A stretch of 64,000 nt of DNA from Anaerolineaceae bacterium (GTDB lineage: Bacteria; Chloroflexota; Anaerolineae; Anaerolineales; Villigracilaceae). Location: NCBI GenBank assembly GCA_009772985.1, contig WOUS01000002.1:348717-412716 (forward strand). Direction: 5' to 3'. The position numbers were made by a program, and so were the translations under genes. Positions within the stretch are counted from its first letter, which is position 1. The number at the start of each line of letters is the position of its first letter. The notes under the pieces were generated by a model. It was not told where the DNA came from, searched no databases, and saw only the letters and a list, made by a program, of their open reading frames with translations. This document shows positions 17,958 through 29,509 of the stretch, piece after piece.

Positions 17958-19160
17958 TTACACCATGTTCAGCGCGGCGCGGATGGACGGCAGCGCCCAG
18001 TCAATGGTGTCCTTGTCAATCACCAGCGGCGGCGCGAAGCGGATGACGCGGTCGTGGGTTTCTTTGGCCAGGATGCCCTTTTGCTGGAGCGCCTCGCAGA
18101 AGCGCCGCGCCCCGCCCGCGTTCGCGTTCAATTCGACGCCGATCAACAGCCCCTTCCCGCGCACTTCCTTGACGTGCGGGCTGGGGATCTCGCTCAACTG
18201 CTCGACAAAATACTCGCCCATTTCCGCCGAACGCTGGACAAGGTTCTCGTCCACGATCACTTTCAGCGCGGCGCGGGCGACCGCCGCCGCCAGTGGGTTG
18301 CCGCCAAAAGTGGAGCCGTGCTCACCGGGCGTGAACAGGCCGAGGATTTCTTTGTCCGACAGAACGGCCGAGACTGGATAAAAGCCGCCGGCCAGCGCCT
18401 TGCCGATGACGGTCACGTCGGGGCGCACGTCCTCGTGCTGCGCGGCGAACAGTTTCCCGGTCCGGCCCAGGCCGGTCTGGATCTCGTCCGCGATGAACAG
18501 GACGTTATTTCTCTTGCAGAGTTCGGCCACCTTCTGGAGATAGCCCTTCGGCGGGATGATAACGCCGCCCTCGCCCTGGATGGGTTCGAGCAGCACCGCC
18601 GCCGTATTCGGCGTGATGGCTTTGGCAATCGCTTCCGCATCGCCATAAGGCACGGTGACGAAGCCGGGCGTGAACGGGCCGAAGTCGTCGCGGTAGAGCG
18701 GCTCGGTCGAGAAGGAGATGGTGGAAATGGTACGCCCGTGGAAGTTGCCCGCGCAGGTGATGATCTCGGCCTGGTGGCGCGGGACTTTCTTGACCTGGTA
18801 GGCCCACTTGCGGGCAATCTTGAGCGCTGTTTCGACGGCTTCCGCGCCCGAATTCATCGGCAGGGACATTTCGTAGCCGGTCAATTCGGAGAGTTCCTGG
18901 TAGAGCAGGGGCAACTGGTCGTTGCGGAAGGCGCGGCTCGTGAGCGTTACCTTGCCAGCCTGTTCCACCAGCGCGGCCAGGATCTTTGGGTGAACGTGTC
19001 CCTGGTTGACCGCCGAGTATGCCGACAGGCAGTCGAGGTACTTCTTGCCGTCCACATCGTAGACCCAGACGCCGTCGCCCCGGGTAATGACGACATCCAG
19101 CGGGTGGTAATTGTGCGCGCCGTATTGTTCTTCGAGAGCAATGTAATCTTGTGTTTTCAT
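17958..19160 (-). CDS. rocD: Ornithine aminotransferase
   Basis: 400 aa, class III PLP aminotransferase. NSGAEA (103-108) binds phosphate, DEIQTG (225-230) holds the pyridine N, and Lys254 in [14 protein letters not shown] forms the Schiff base. Overall it matches ornithine:2-oxo-acid aminotransferase (ornithine to glutamate semialdehyde) better than ArgD, for example in [10 protein letters not shown] and [14 protein letters not shown] 19160 has AAAGGAAAT upstream; the longer open frame to 19259 is encoded by a palindromic repeat and is not real. argF lies upstream on the same strand. Confidence 0.88.
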   Translation of the reverse strand: MKTQDYIALEEQYGAHNYHPLDVVITRGDGVWVYDVDGKKYLDCLSAYSAVNQGHVHPKILAALVEQAGKVTLTSRAFRNDQLPLLYQELSELTGYEMSLPMNSGAEAVETALKIARKWAYQVKKVPRHQAEIITCAGNFHGRTISTISFSTEPLYRDDFGPFTPGFVTVPYGDAEAIAKAITPNTAAVLLEPIQGEGGVIIPPKGYLQKVAELCKRNNVLFIADEIQTGLGRTGKLFAAQHEDVRPDVTVIGKALAGGFYPVSAVLSDKEILGLFTPGEHGSTFGGNPLAAAVARAALKVIVDENLVQRSAEMGEYFVEQLSEIPSPHVKEVRGKGLLIGVELNANAGGARRFCEALQQKGILAKETHDRVIRFAPPLVIDKDTIDWALPSIRAALNMV

Positions 19161-19172
19161 AATTTCCTTTTT

Positions 19173-19258
19173 TGTCATTGCGAGCGTTCTTTGCGAAGCA
19201 ATCTCCTCCTTCGACAAGGAGATTGCTTCGGGCGGCAGAACACGCCCTCGCAATGACA
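19173..19258. repeat. Palindromic repeat family P2, copy 1
   Basis: An 86-bp element with 12-bp perfect ends, TGTCATTGCGAG and CTCGCAATGACA, and an internal hairpin (gcaatctcc...ggagattgc). Related copies are at 29311-29406 and 55921-56016. Confidence 0.85.
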
Positions 19259-19267
19259 CTTGTCAGG

Positions 19268-20191
19268 CTACGCCACGCCAAACAAGCGAGCGAGAATGGC
19301 TTTCTGCGCGTGCAGACGGTTGTGCGCCTGCGGGAAGATGACCGAGTGCGGACCGTCGGCCACTTCGTCGGTCAGTTCGTGGTTGCGGTGAGCGGGCAGG
19401 CAGTGCATCACGATCACATCCTTGTCCGCCTCGCTGACCAGTTGCGCGTTGACCTGGTACGGCGGGAAGACGGCTTCGCGTTTGGCAGTTTCTTCCTCCT
19501 GGCCCATGCTGGTCCAGGTGTCGGTATAGATGACGTGCGCGCCCTTCACGGCCGCGCGCGGATCAGTCAGGAACGCCAGTTTGGACCCGCTGCCGGCCGC
19601 GGTCTTTTTGGCCTGCTCAACGCTCCCGGCGGGCATGTCGTAGCCTTCCGGGTTGGCAATCGTGAAATTCCAGCCGAGTTTGGCCGAGATCTGCATCAAC
19701 GAAACCGCCACGTTATTCCCGTCGCCCACGTAGACCACGCTCAAGCCTTTCGCCTTGCCGAATTTCTCCTGGATGGTCTGGGCATCGGCCATCGCCTGGC
19801 AGGGATGGCTGAAATCGCTCAAGCCGTTGATGACCGGCACCGACGACCACTTCGCCAGTTCCAGCACGTGGGCATGCTCGAAGACGCGCGCCATCACAGC
19901 CTGGACGTAGCCCGACAGCACGCGCGACACGTCCGCGATGGACTCACGCTTGCCCAGGCCGATCTCGTTCGGCGAGAGATACAGCGCGTCGCCGCCCATG
20001 TGCCGCATCGCCATGTCGAACGAGACGCGCGTCCGCAGGCTGGCCTTCTGGAAGATCATCCCCAGCACCCTGCCCTTGAATAGCGGCGGGTTGCCGCCAG
20101 CAAAGTGTTCTTTCTTGAGCCGGACGGCGAAATCGAGCAGGTCTTGCAGTTCTTCCGAAGAGTGGTCGGAAATGTCAAGGAAGTGCCTCAT
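19268..20191 (-). CDS. argF: Ornithine carbamoyltransferase
   Basis: 307 aa. The carbamoyl-phosphate loop is SLRTR (near 52-56, a common variant of STRTR), followed by [19 protein letters not shown] (ornithine-binding region) and the signature HCLPAHR. It converts ornithine and carbamoyl phosphate to citrulline, or runs in reverse in arginine catabolism. ATG 20191 is chosen, with AAAGGAG 11 nt before it; a TTG two codons upstream has better spacing and remains possible. Adjacency to rocD suggests ornithine handling. Confidence 0.93.
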   Translation of the reverse strand: MRHFLDISDHSSEELQDLLDFAVRLKKEHFAGGNPPLFKGRVLGMIFQKASLRTRVSFDMAMRHMGGDALYLSPNEIGLGKRESIADVSRVLSGYVQAVMARVFEHAHVLELAKWSSVPVINGLSDFSHPCQAMADAQTIQEKFGKAKGLSVVYVGDGNNVAVSLMQISAKLGWNFTIANPEGYDMPAGSVEQAKKTAAGSGSKLAFLTDPRAAVKGAHVIYTDTWTSMGQEEETAKREAVFPPYQVNAQLVSEADKDVIVMHCLPAHRNHELTDEVADGPHSVIFPQAHNRLHAQKAILARLFGVA

Positions 20192-20222
20192 AGACAATCA
20201 ATCTCCTTTGAATTGACTTTCG

Positions 20223-20285
20223 CTTGCTCCGGCGGGATTTGTAATCCCGCAGACGGAGATTTCAAATCCCCGTCAAGCAAAAGCA
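20223..20285. repeat. Double-hairpin repeat family P3, copy 1
   Basis: Two adjacent hairpins, GCGGGATT-tgt-AATCCCGC (20232-20250) and an imperfect GACGGAGATT / AATCCCCGTC pair, are enclosed by gcttgct ... agcaa arms. A second copy is at 61938-61996. Confidence 0.7.
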
Positions 20286-20370
20286 GGTAGCGCCTGTGGA
20301 TTGGTGGTAAGTATCAAACCTGTCGGCCCGCCCGTCAAGTGCAAACCGACAGTTTTATTCGTGAAAAATA

Positions 20371-21267
20371 TCACGTTCCGTTCCTGACCTTCTGCCAGTA
20401 ACGGAACAGCCCGCTGGCGGCAAAACTGATCGGGTTGCCGACATCATACGCCTTCCGGGCTGCATCGTCCAGCCCGGCAGCCAGGCCGTGGGCGCGCAGG
20501 AACTCCGTGTAGCGGAGGGTGAGCGTGTCGCTGTCCGGGATGCCAGGCATGTTCTGCTCCAGCCAGGCCTCCACATCGTCGAGGAAGCGCGCCGCCAGGG
20601 TCAGGTGCGACACGGCGTCGTTGTAGATGCCGAAGTGAGTCGGGGCAATGCGCGTGCAGCCCGAGGCCTTCATCCGCTCCAGGCTGGCGCGCCACTTCGC
20701 CAAATGCGTCTCCGGCGGGACGAACGGCAGGCGCACGTAGGCGTGCTGCCCAAAGCGGACACCGCCCACATCGCCCGAAAAGAGCACGTTCTCGCACAGG
20801 TAGGAAATGTGATGCTCGGCGTGGCCGGAGGTGTACAGCGCCCGTATGCGCAGGTCCCCGGCGGCAATCTCCGCCTCGTCCCGGACCTCGACCAGGCGCG
20901 CGGCTGGGACGGGTTTCATCGCGCCCCACAGCCTGTCCATATACTCGCCGTAGAGACGGGAGGCGCTGGCGACGAGTTTTTCCGGGTTCAGCATGTGCGG
21001 CGCGCCGGCCGGGTGGACGTACACTTTCGCCCCCTGCGAGGCGAACCAGCCCGCCGCCCCGGCATGGTCGAGATGGACGTGCGTTAACAAGACATGGGTC
21101 ACGTCGCGCGGGGTCAGGCCGTGCTCGCCCAGGGCGGCGGTCAACGCCGGAAGCGTGGACTCAGGCCCCGGGTCCACGAGCGCCGCGCCGCCCGCGTGCG
21201 GGATCAGGTAGGCGGCGATGTCGCCGGTCCGGTCGAGAAAGTTCAGGTCAATCGTGGCTATTGTCAT
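20371..21267 (-). CDS. Metallo-beta-lactamase fold hydrolase
   Basis: 298 aa. The HxHxDH motif is THVHLDHAG (62-70), with further ligands at HAEHH and FSGDV and a C-terminal PTHFG. The enzyme should bind two metals in the cytosol; the substrate is not predictable (glyoxalase II-like and other hydrolases share the pattern). It starts 3 nt after the DUF58 gene ends, so it lies in one operon with moxR and DUF58. A roughly 100-residue C-terminal helical part follows the catalytic domain. Confidence 0.85.
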   Translation of the reverse strand: MTIATIDLNFLDRTGDIAAYLIPHAGGAALVDPGPESTLPALTAALGEHGLTPRDVTHVLLTHVHLDHAGAAGWFASQGAKVYVHPAGAPHMLNPEKLVASASRLYGEYMDRLWGAMKPVPAARLVEVRDEAEIAAGDLRIRALYTSGHAEHHISYLCENVLFSGDVGGVRFGQHAYVRLPFVPPETHLAKWRASLERMKASGCTRIAPTHFGIYNDAVSHLTLAARFLDDVEAWLEQNMPGIPDSDTLTLRYTEFLRAHGLAAGLDDAARKAYDVGNPISFAASGLFRYWQKVRNGT

Positions 21268-21270
21268 CCA

Positions 21271-22587
21271 TCATGCTCGCATCGAAAAGAAGGATTTGGG
21301 ATAGTAGCGGCGCTGGAAATAAACCGCCGGGAGCGAGAGACCCGCGCCGAGATCGTCGCCAAAGCCGACCTGGCAGACCGGCACGCCGCGCTTCAACAGG
21401 CCGGCCGCGACCATCTCCGCCCCGTCCGCGCCGCCAAAGGTTTCCGCTTTGAGCAGCACCACCACCGGGCGCAGGTTGCGGCGCTGCAAATCCTCGACCG
21501 CAATGAGCAGTTCGGGGCGCGCCGCCGGCGTGATAAGCACCACGCCGCTGCCCAGCGGCAGGAGTTTGGCCTGCATGGCGACCAGGCCGAGCAGGGGCAT
21601 CTCGCCCTCCGGCTGGAGCAGGGCCAGCGTTTCGAGCAGTTTGCCCATCTGGCGCTCACCGCGTTCGCCCGAAACGACGGTGAAACGCCCGGCCGCGCAG
21701 GCCAGCCCGACCGCCCGTTTTTCGGCCAGGAAGAAACGCGCCAGCGAAGCCGCCGCGCTGACGGCATACTCGAACGTGTCGCAGGGCAGGGTCACTTTGG
21801 GGCGGCGGAGCAGGAAGCCTTCATCGGCCACCGCGCGCGAGGGTTCCGCCTGCGCCGCCTGGACCGCGCGCTGGGCGTCGAGGAACAGCCAGATGTCGGC
21901 CTGCGGGTCCTGCTCGAATTCCTTGACCATGAACCGGCCGCGCCGCGCCGTGCTAGGCCAGTGGATGCGCTTCATCGGGTCGCCAGGCACGTACTCGCGG
22001 ATGCCGGCGGCGTGCGGCGTCACATCCATCGTTTTCTGGCGGATGGTCTTGCCGCCCGGCAGGAGACCCTGCGGCAGCGGGAAGGTCGGGATGTCCACCG
22101 TCATCGGCAGGACAACCAGCGTACCGCTTGCCGGGAATTCGCGCTGCACCGGGAACAGGCCGAACAGGTCGCCCGAGGCAATCGTGGTGGGGCCGAGCGG
22201 GAAGACGCCGCGCCGCGTCAACAGCGTGCGGGCGGAATAGAAGCGCCGCTGCCGCGCCCCGATGCCGGTCAGCAGGCGCGACCCGGCAGCCATCGGCAAA
22301 GGCGAATGGTTGACCACTTCCAGCCAGAGAGAGCCTGGCCAGGGCGCGCCGGAAATCTCGAAATGCTCCTCGAACATGTCGCCCATGCTGGCGCGCTGGA
22401 GGCGCGCGTCCCGCTTCAGCCGGACGCCGCGCAGGGACAACAGCGACCAGATGTAGCCGCCCGCCAGCAGGAACAGGGCCACGTAGGCAATGCGCGCGTA
22501 AGCAACCGTGCCCGTCATTGCCCGGCCAGCCAGGCCGAGCACCACCAAGGCCGCCAGCAGCCAGCGCACGCCGGAAGCGGATTTCAT
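21271..22587 (-). CDS. DUF58 domain protein (MoxR-associated)
   Basis: 438 aa. Two N-terminal hydrophobic helices (about 8-25 and 30-47) anchor it in the membrane. The DUF58 signature [14 protein letters not shown], then [16 protein letters not shown], is near 197-226. A vWA-like C-terminal part begins at [16 protein letters not shown]58 proteins are regular partners of MoxR AAA+ ATPases and are thought to help assemble or activate metal-dependent or envelope complexes; the client here is unknown. It overlaps moxR by 4 nt. Confidence 0.87.
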   Translation of the reverse strand: MKSASGVRWLLAALVVLGLAGRAMTGTVAYARIAYVALFLLAGGYIWSLLSLRGVRLKRDARLQRASMGDMFEEHFEISGAPWPGSLWLEVVNHSPLPMAAGSRLLTGIGARQRRFYSARTLLTRRGVFPLGPTTIASGDLFGLFPVQREFPASGTLVVLPMTVDIPTFPLPQGLLPGGKTIRQKTMDVTPHAAGIREYVPGDPMKRIHWPSTARRGRFMVKEFEQDPQADIWLFLDAQRAVQAAQAEPSRAVADEGFLLRRPKVTLPCDTFEYAVSAAASLARFFLAEKRAVGLACAAGRFTVVSGERGERQMGKLLETLALLQPEGEMPLLGLVAMQAKLLPLGSGVVLITPAARPELLIAVEDLQRRNLRPVVVLLKAETFGGADGAEMVAAGLLKRGVPVCQVGFGDDLGAGLSLPAVYFQRRYYPKSFFSMRA

Positions 22588-23546
22588 TTCTCCGCCGGCT
22601 CCTCGTAATCGCCGCCAGGCACGGCCAGCGTTTCCACGATCTCAGAGACGATGCGCTCGGCTGAGAGTTCGCGCAGCCGCGCCGCCGGTCCGACAATGAC
22701 GCGGTGCGCCAGTACCGGCACAGCCAGTTCCTTGATATCGTCCGGCAGGACAAAATCGCGCCCGTCGAGCGCGGCCAATGCCTGCCCGGTGCGATACAGT
22801 CCCAGCGAACCGCGCGGGCTGGCGCCCAGGTACACGTCCTGGTGCTGGCGCGTGTGGTTGATGAGGTTCACCACGTATTTCTTGATCGAAGGCGAAACGA
22901 ACACCCGCTTGATGGTATCCATCGCCTCCAGCAGTTCGGCCAGTTTGATGACCGGCTTCAGCGTCTCGATGGGATGATGCAATTGCTGCCGGTCGAGGAT
23001 CTCGATCTCGTCCGCCGGGGCGGGATAACCGATCCGGACGCGCAGCAGGAACCGGTCCAGCTGCGCTTCGGGCAGGGGGAAGGTGCCTTCGTATTCAATC
23101 GGGTTCTGGGTGGCAAGCACCATGAACGGGCGCGGCAGCGGGTGCGTCGCGCCGTCCACCGTCACCTGGCGCTCTTCCATCGCCTCGAGCAGCGCCGCCT
23201 GCGTCTTGGGCGTGGCGCGGTTGATCTCGTCCACCAGCACCACCTGGGCAAACAGCGGCCCCGGGCGGAACTCGAACGCCTGCTTCGCCTGGTTGTAGAT
23301 CGAGACGCCGGTCACGTCGCTGGGGAGCATGTCGGGCGTGAATTGCAGGCGGTTGAACGAGCAGCCCAGCGACTTCGCCAGGCTGCGCGCCAGCACCGTC
23401 TTGCCGACCCCCGGAACGTCCTCGATGAGAATGTGCCCCTGGCAGAGCAGGCCGACGACGATCCTTTCGATGGGCTGCCGCTTGCCGACGATCACCTTCT
23501 CCAGGTTGCGGATGAGTCTTTCGCCAAATGTTTTAATGTTCGCCAT
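22584..23546 (-). CDS. MoxR-family AAA+ ATPase
   Basis: 320 aa. Walker A is GVPGVGKT, Walker B is VLVDEINRA, and sensor 1 follows in [22 protein letters not shown], a highly conserved MoxR stretch. The ATP-dependent chaperone acts with the DUF58 protein encoded immediately downstream (4-nt overlap). ATG 23546 is preferred over GTG 23552 because GAGGAG lies at proper distance. Confidence 0.93.
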   Translation of the reverse strand: MANIKTFGERLIRNLEKVIVGKRQPIERIVVGLLCQGHILIEDVPGVGKTVLARSLAKSLGCSFNRLQFTPDMLPSDVTGVSIYNQAKQAFEFRPGPLFAQVVLVDEINRATPKTQAALLEAMEERQVTVDGATHPLPRPFMVLATQNPIEYEGTFPLPEAQLDRFLLRVRIGYPAPADEIEILDRQQLHHPIETLKPVIKLAELLEAMDTIKRVFVSPSIKKYVVNLINHTRQHQDVYLGASPRGSLGLYRTGQALAALDGRDFVLPDDIKELAVPVLAHRVIVGPAARLRELSAERIVSEIVETLAVPGGDYEEPAEK

Positions 23547-23567
23547 GTTCACTCCTCGCTGGATATT

Positions 23568-24722
23568 TTACCCGTACTTCAGCCCGGAACCAGTCAGGAC
23601 AACCACCACCGGGTCGGGAAATTCATGGATGGTCTGCCGCAGCGCGCTCCACACGATGGCGGAGGTCGGCTCGACGTAAAAACCGAGACGGGCCAACGCC
23701 TCGCGTCCCGGCAGGATCTCCTCCTCGTCCGCGGCGCAAACGGACCCGCAGCCTGCCGCGACCGCCCCCAGCACCGCCGCGCCCCTCAGCGGCTGCCGGA
23801 CGCGCACCCCCTCCGCCAGGGTCGCGTTCTCGGCCACAAAGCCCAATCCCTCGCGCCCGGCGGTGAACAGCGCCCACAGCGGAGCGCAGGCACGCGCCTG
23901 GACGCCGACCATTTTGACAACCGAAGTCTGGCTATCAATTAAAGTTTGGTTGTCAGTTACAGTTTGATTATTAGTTATAGTTGGGTCATCAGATAAATTT
24001 CTGGCTATGCGCAACTGTTCAAATCCGCGTCTCAGGCCGAGCAGGAATCCGCCCTGCCCTGCCGGGACGATGACCGCGCCGGGGAGCCGTCCGCCCAACT
24101 GCTCGAAAATCTCGTACGCGGCGGTGGCGTAGCCGGGCAAATTGAACGGCAGCCAGGCGTGGCTGGCGTAGGCCGCCTTCCCGCCCGCCGCGCGGCGGAC
24201 GGCCTCGGCCACGTCCGAGCGGGAGCCGGGGACCGGCACCAGGTCCGCGCCGTAGGCCTCGATCTGCGTCCGCTTGGGGCCGGAGGCGGAGGCCGGGACG
24301 AAGATGCGCGCCCGGATGCCGGCACGCGCCGCGTAGGCGGCGAACGACGCCCCGGCATTCCCGGAGGAATCCTCCACGGCTTCCTTCCTCCCGCGCAGTT
24401 TCAGCCAGGCGGCGATGAGCGCCGAGCCGCGGTCCTTGAAGGAGCCGGTTGGATTCTGATATTCGCATTTGAAGAACACGTCGCGCCCAAAAGCCTGCGC
24501 CGGGACGAGCGGCGTGTTCCCCTCGCCGAGCGAGACAGGTTCGGCGTCCGCGGGCAGGCCGAAGGCGTGACGCCAGCGCCAGATGCCCGGCTGGGCCGGG
24601 GCCGCGCGGGCGGGGTCGAAGTCCGGCAGAACGGCAAAGTCAAACAGTCCGCCGCATTTCGGACACTGGTATGGCAGGCCCCTGGACGGGTAGCCGCATC
24701 CGCAATTGGTGCAAGTAATCAT
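23568..24722 (-). CDS. thrC: Threonine synthase-like PLP enzyme with zinc ribbon and repeat-encoded insert
   Basis: 384 aa. A zinc ribbon (Cys4, Cys7, Cys20, Cys23) precedes the fold-II PLP domain: GEGNTPL (67-73), the PLP Lys96 in TGSFKDRG, SSGNAGAS, and a C-terminal LTGSGLK. It fits threonine synthase (O-phosphohomoserine to threonine), although related lyases cannot be excluded. Residues about 240-266 (TITNNQ, TVTDNQ, TLIDSQ repeats) are encoded by an AT-rich 6/18-nt tandem repeat and interrupt an otherwise conserved stretch. The start codon is immediately preceded by an 8-nt tandem array (24723-24775) and has no Shine-Dalgarno. Confidence 0.85.
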   Translation of the reverse strand: MITCTNCGCGYPSRGLPYQCPKCGGLFDFAVLPDFDPARAAPAQPGIWRWRHAFGLPADAEPVSLGEGNTPLVPAQAFGRDVFFKCEYQNPTGSFKDRGSALIAAWLKLRGRKEAVEDSSGNAGASFAAYAARAGIRARIFVPASASGPKRTQIEAYGADLVPVPGSRSDVAEAVRRAAGGKAAYASHAWLPFNLPGYATAAYEIFEQLGGRLPGAVIVPAGQGGFLLGLRRGFEQLRIARNLSDDPTITNNQTVTDNQTLIDSQTSVVKMVGVQARACAPLWALFTAGREGLGFVAENATLAEGVRVRQPLRGAAVLGAVAAGCGSVCAADEEEILPGREALARLGFYVEPTSAIVWSALRQTIHEFPDPVVVVLTGSGLKYG

Positions 24723-24775
24723 TGGTTGGCAGGTTGGAAGGTTGAAAGGTTGGAAAGTTGGAAGGTTGAAAGTTA
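24723..24775 (-). repeat. 8-nt tandem array upstream of thrC
   Basis: About six units of an 8-mer (ggttggaa/ggttgaaa on the plus strand; C/A/T-rich, G-poor in the mRNA sense). It ends one or two bases before the thrC ATG and begins at the moaE stop. Confidence 0.8.
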
Positions 24776-25231
24776 TCGGTCGAGTTTGGGATGGTGGTCG
24801 CCTTCGACCCAGAATTCTCCGTCCGGGCCGACTTCCTTTTTCCAGACGGGGACGATTTCTTTCAGCCGGTCAATCCCGTAGCGCGCCGCCTCGAAAACGC
24901 CGGTGTCGCGATGGGCAGTGGTGCAGGCGATGACCGTGGTCGGCGTGCCCGCCGCAAGCCTCCCAACGCGCTGGATGATGGCGATGCCCTGAAGGTCCGG
25001 CCACTTCTGGCGCATTTCGTCGGCCACCTGTCGCATTTTCTCTTCGGCCATCGGCTGGTAGGCTTCATAGTCTAGATGACTGGTCGCGTGCGCCGCGCCG
25101 CGCGTCGTCAGGCCGCGCACGATGCCGGTGAACACGACCGACGCCCCGGTGGAGGGGAGAGTTACTTGCGCGAGGAGGGCGTCGAGGTCGAGTTTTTCTT
25201 CGGTGATGGATATGATAGTTGGATAGTTCAT
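24773..25231 (-). CDS. moaE: Molybdopterin synthase catalytic subunit
   Basis: 152 aa. Family motifs include GASVVFTGIVRG, LDYEAYQPMAEEKM, HRVG-like IIQRVGRLAAG, AHRDTGVFEAARYGIDRLKE and the C-terminal PVWKKEV. MoaE transfers sulfur from MoaD thiocarboxylate to cyclic pyranopterin monophosphate. The start ATG 25231 and the first codons (MNYPTIIS) lie inside an 8-nt tandem array (25204-25247), so the N-terminus is repeat-derived. It is in a minus-strand unit moaC-moaD-moaE-thrC. Confidence 0.92.
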   Translation of the reverse strand: MNYPTIISITEEKLDLDALLAQVTLPSTGASVVFTGIVRGLTTRGAAHATSHLDYEAYQPMAEEKMRQVADEMRQKWPDLQGIAIIQRVGRLAAGTPTTVIACTTAHRDTGVFEAARYGIDRLKEIVPVWKKEVGPDGEFWVEGDHHPKLDR

Positions 25232-25250
25232 AGTTGAGTAGTTTTGTAGT
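25204..25250 (-). repeat. 8-nt tandem array spanning the moaE start codon
   Basis: Units of tagttgga / tagttcat type with 7-8 nt period between moaD and moaE. In mRNA sense it reads aactac/aactat, G-poor, and includes the ATG. No Shine-Dalgarno is present. Confidence 0.75.
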
Positions 25251-25499
25251 TCAGCCGCCTGAGACAGGAGGGAAGAAGGCGATCTCGGCGCCATCGGGAA
25301 CAACCGCTTCGTCAGCAGCATATTCGCGGTTGATGGCCGCCATCATGGAATCGCGCACTTTTTCCAGGCGCGGGTATTTCGCCGCCAGCAGGTCCGTGAG
25401 GCCGTGAATGGTGGTCCCGGCGGAGATTTCGAGTTCGATGGTTTTGGAGCCAACATAATCTCGGAGGGTGGCAAACAATAAGATTTTTACGCGGTTCAT
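25251..25499 (-). CDS. moaD: Molybdopterin synthase sulfur carrier subunit
   Basis: 82 aa, ubiquitin-like beta-grasp protein. It begins MNRVKILLFATLRDYVG and ends PPVSGG; the terminal Gly-Gly is adenylated by MoeB and converted to a thiocarboxylate. It is followed 20 nt downstream by its partner moaE. An E1-like activator, MoeZ, is encoded at 58256-59410. Confidence 0.92.
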   Translation of the reverse strand: MNRVKILLFATLRDYVGSKTIELEISAGTTIHGLTDLLAAKYPRLEKVRDSMMAAINREYAADEAVVPDGAEIAFFPPVSGG

Positions 25500-25528
25500 G
25501 TTTCTTTCCTCGTTGACCGGGCGGATAC

Positions 25529-25581
25529 GTAGGGGCAGGCCTATGTGCCTGCCCGGGGCGGACACGCAGGTCCGCCCCTAC
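25529..25581. repeat. Double-hairpin repeat family P4, variant
   Basis: Outer arms GTAGGGGC (25529-25536) and GCCCCTAC (25574-25581) enclose two hairpins (GGGGCAGGC/GCCTGCCC and GGGGCGGAC/GTCCGCCCC). Its edge supplies the stop codon of moaC. Confidence 0.75.
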
Positions 25582-26057
25582 GGGTTGATGATATCTCCCG
25601 ACTTGCCGCCATGCTTCTCGACCAGCCGGATGTTCTGGATTCTCATCGTCTTCTCGGCGGCCTTGGCCATGTCGTAGACCGTCAGAGCGGCCACGGCGAC
25701 CGCGGTCAGCGCTTCCATCTCGACGCCGGTCTTGCCGGTGGTCTTGACGGTGGCGGTGATGCTCACGCCGGGCAGAGCGTCGTCGAGGGCGAGGGTCACA
25801 TCGGCGTGGGTGATGGGCAAAGGATGGCACAACGGGATCAGGTCCGAGGTCCGCTTGGCGGCGGCGATGCCGGCAATCTGGGCAACCGTCAGCACATCGC
25901 CTTTTTTGAGCGCGCCGGCGCGCACCAGGTCCAGCGTCGCCTGTTTCATCACCACTTCGCCTTTTGCGATGGCGAGGCGTTCGGTATCAGATTTTCCGCC
26001 CACGTCCACCATGCGGGCGCGGCCGGATTCGTCGAGATGGGTCAGTCGGGAAGCCAT
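25578..26057 (-). CDS. moaC: Cyclic pyranopterin monophosphate synthase
   Basis: 159 aa. Conserved [22 protein letters not shown] (active-site region), [14 protein letters not shown] and VYDMAKA match MoaC, which with MoaA makes cyclic pyranopterin from GTP. moaA is not in the window. The last residues and the TAG stop come from the P4 repeat edge, so the C-terminus (after KSGDI) has been reset by the element. A TATAAT box lies 6 nt upstream of the ATG, predicting a leaderless transcript. Confidence 0.95.
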   Translation of the reverse strand: MASRLTHLDESGRARMVDVGGKSDTERLAIAKGEVVMKQATLDLVRAGALKKGDVLTVAQIAGIAAAKRTSDLIPLCHPLPITHADVTLALDDALPGVSITATVKTTGKTGVEMEALTAVAVAALTVYDMAKAAEKTMRIQNIRLVEKHGGKSGDIINP

Positions 26058-26063
26058 GCCCGA

Positions 26064-26069
26064 ATTATA
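26064..26069 (-). promoter_or_regulatory. -10 box of moaC, leaderless arrangement
   Basis: Minus-strand TATAAT with a 6-nt gap to the moaC ATG at 26057. Confidence 0.6.
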
Positions 26070-26159
26070 CCCGTCCCGGTCGCAAATTGCGCTTTCTCAA
26101 AAACAGGGAGGCGCAATTTGTACCCACGGGTATTATATGACCATGGGTATGATATACGT

Positions 26160-26165
26160 TATAAT
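26160..26165 (+). promoter_or_regulatory. -10 box of scpA, leaderless arrangement
   Basis: TATAAT with a 9-nt gap to the scpA ATG at 26175; no Shine-Dalgarno. It is divergent from the moaC promoter, about 90 bp apart. Confidence 0.55.
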
Positions 26166-26174
26166 TCCGGCGCC

Positions 26175-26939
26175 ATGGAACCGTTGCAACCGCCTGCGAA
26201 GTACACCGTTCAGACCGCCGTCTACGAGGGACCGCTCGACCTGCTCCTGCAACTCATCGAGCGCGCCGAACTGGACGTGACGGCGGTGGCGCTGGCGCAG
26301 GTCACCGAACAATACCTGGCCTACATCCACGCGATGAACGTGCCGCCGGAAGAGATTTCGGCGTTCCTGGTGGTGGCGGCGAAACTCCTGCAGATCAAGT
26401 CGGAGGCGCTGCTGCCGCGGCCGCCGGTGCGCGAGGTGGGCGAGGAAGACCTGGGCGAGGCGCTGGCGAGGCAGTTGCGCATCTACAAGCGCTTCAAAGA
26501 GATCGCGGCCTGGCTGGACGAACGGGGGACGCAGCACCTGCGGACCTACCTGCGGGTCGCGCCGCCGCCCAAAGTGGAGGGCCGCCTCGACCTGTCGGGC
26601 ATCACGCTGGCGGACCTGATGGCTGCCGCGGCGGCGGTCTTCGCCGAGGAGCAGGAGAAGGCCGCGCTTGGCACGGTCATCGCCATGCCGAAGATCACCA
26701 TCCGCGAGAAGATCGCGCTGATCGCCGCCCGGCTGGGGCAGGAACATCACGCCACGTTCAACGCCATGCTCGGTCCGAATCCGACCCGGCTGGAGGTGGT
26801 GGTGACCTTCCTGGCGCTGCTCGAACTGGTCAAGCGTTACCGGGTGGCGGCGCAGCAGGAGGGGCTGTTCAGCGAGATCCGCATCGAACAACTCGAGCAG
26901 TGGGGGACGGACGAGGAGCTGGAGATCGAGTTCGAGTAG
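26175..26939 (+). CDS. scpA: Segregation and condensation protein A
   Basis: 254 aa. The N-terminal kleisin segment YEGPLDLLLQLIERAELDVTAVALAQVTEQYL is typical, followed by FLVVAAKLLQIKSEALLP and a C-terminal winged-helix region with LEVVVTFLALLELVKR. ScpA bridges SMC heads in chromosome condensation. ScpB usually follows scpA, but tex follows here, so scpB must lie elsewhere. The start is ATG 26175; the much longer open frame upstream is antisense to moaC. Confidence 0.93.
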   Translation: MEPLQPPAKYTVQTAVYEGPLDLLLQLIERAELDVTAVALAQVTEQYLAYIHAMNVPPEEISAFLVVAAKLLQIKSEALLPRPPVREVGEEDLGEALARQLRIYKRFKEIAAWLDERGTQHLRTYLRVAPPPKVEGRLDLSGITLADLMAAAAAVFAEEQEKAALGTVIAMPKITIREKIALIAARLGQEHHATFNAMLGPNPTRLEVVVTFLALLELVKRYRVAAQQEGLFSEIRIEQLEQWGTDEELEIEFE

Positions 26940-26954
26940 AACGCGTCAAGACCG

Positions 26955-27010
26955 GCCACGAATGGCGCGAATTTTTCCGCAGGCTTCGTGAAATTCGTTT
27001 CATTCGTGGC
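26955..27010. repeat. Inverted repeat of the 'attcgtgg' family
   Basis: Perfect 10-bp arms, GCCACGAATG (26955-26964) and CATTCGTGGC (27001-27010), around gaaattcgtttcattcg-type sequence. It lies between scpA and tex. Confidence 0.6.
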
Positions 27011-27078
27011 AGAGATTCGCACATCTGAATAAAAAGAGAGCCGCCCACAAAAAAAAACGGCTTTATAACCTCCCGGAG

Positions 27079-27084
27079 TAAAAT
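27079..27084 (+). promoter_or_regulatory. -10 box of tex, leaderless arrangement
   Basis: TAAAAT with a 6-nt gap to the ATG at 27091; no Shine-Dalgarno. Confidence 0.5.
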
Positions 27085-27090
27085 CACCCC

Positions 27091-29244
<2,154 letters not shown>

Positions 29245-29310
29245 CCGCGGTTGATCAAACTGTAAACCCACCATTTTTTGAAAAGTGTTATGCTGCAAAC
29301 ACTCTGTGAT

Positions 29311-29406
29311 GTGTCGCTGCGAGGCGGCGGTTTCCCGCCGAAGCAGTCTCCCGACCGGCGAGGGGATTGCTTCGTCGGGCAAAAAGCGCCCTCCTCGCAA
29401 AGACAC
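29311..29406. repeat. Palindromic repeat family P2, copy 2
   Basis: GTGTCGCTGCGAG ... CTCGCAAAGACAC ends with one mismatch. Internal arms are ggcggtttcccgcc and gaggggattgcttcgtcggg. Related to 19173 and 55921. Confidence 0.8.
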
Positions 29407-29509
29407 ATCCAACTTTTTCTGTGATTGCAACAGAATATTTGAAAAGCCAAAAAAGAAGAGCCGCCCGCAATGGACGGCTCTTTGTATTTCCCTTTGACGA
29501 ACCGGGTGG

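Noticed and set aside
17958..19259. Extended rocD start at 19259
   Set aside because: The extra 33 codons come from the P2 palindromic repeat; ATG 19160 has a ribosome-binding site and begins the conserved sequence.
24723..24775. Array as a CRISPR or regulatory-RNA repeat
   Set aside because: Units are 8 nt with no spacers and no cas genes; this is a short tandem repeat.
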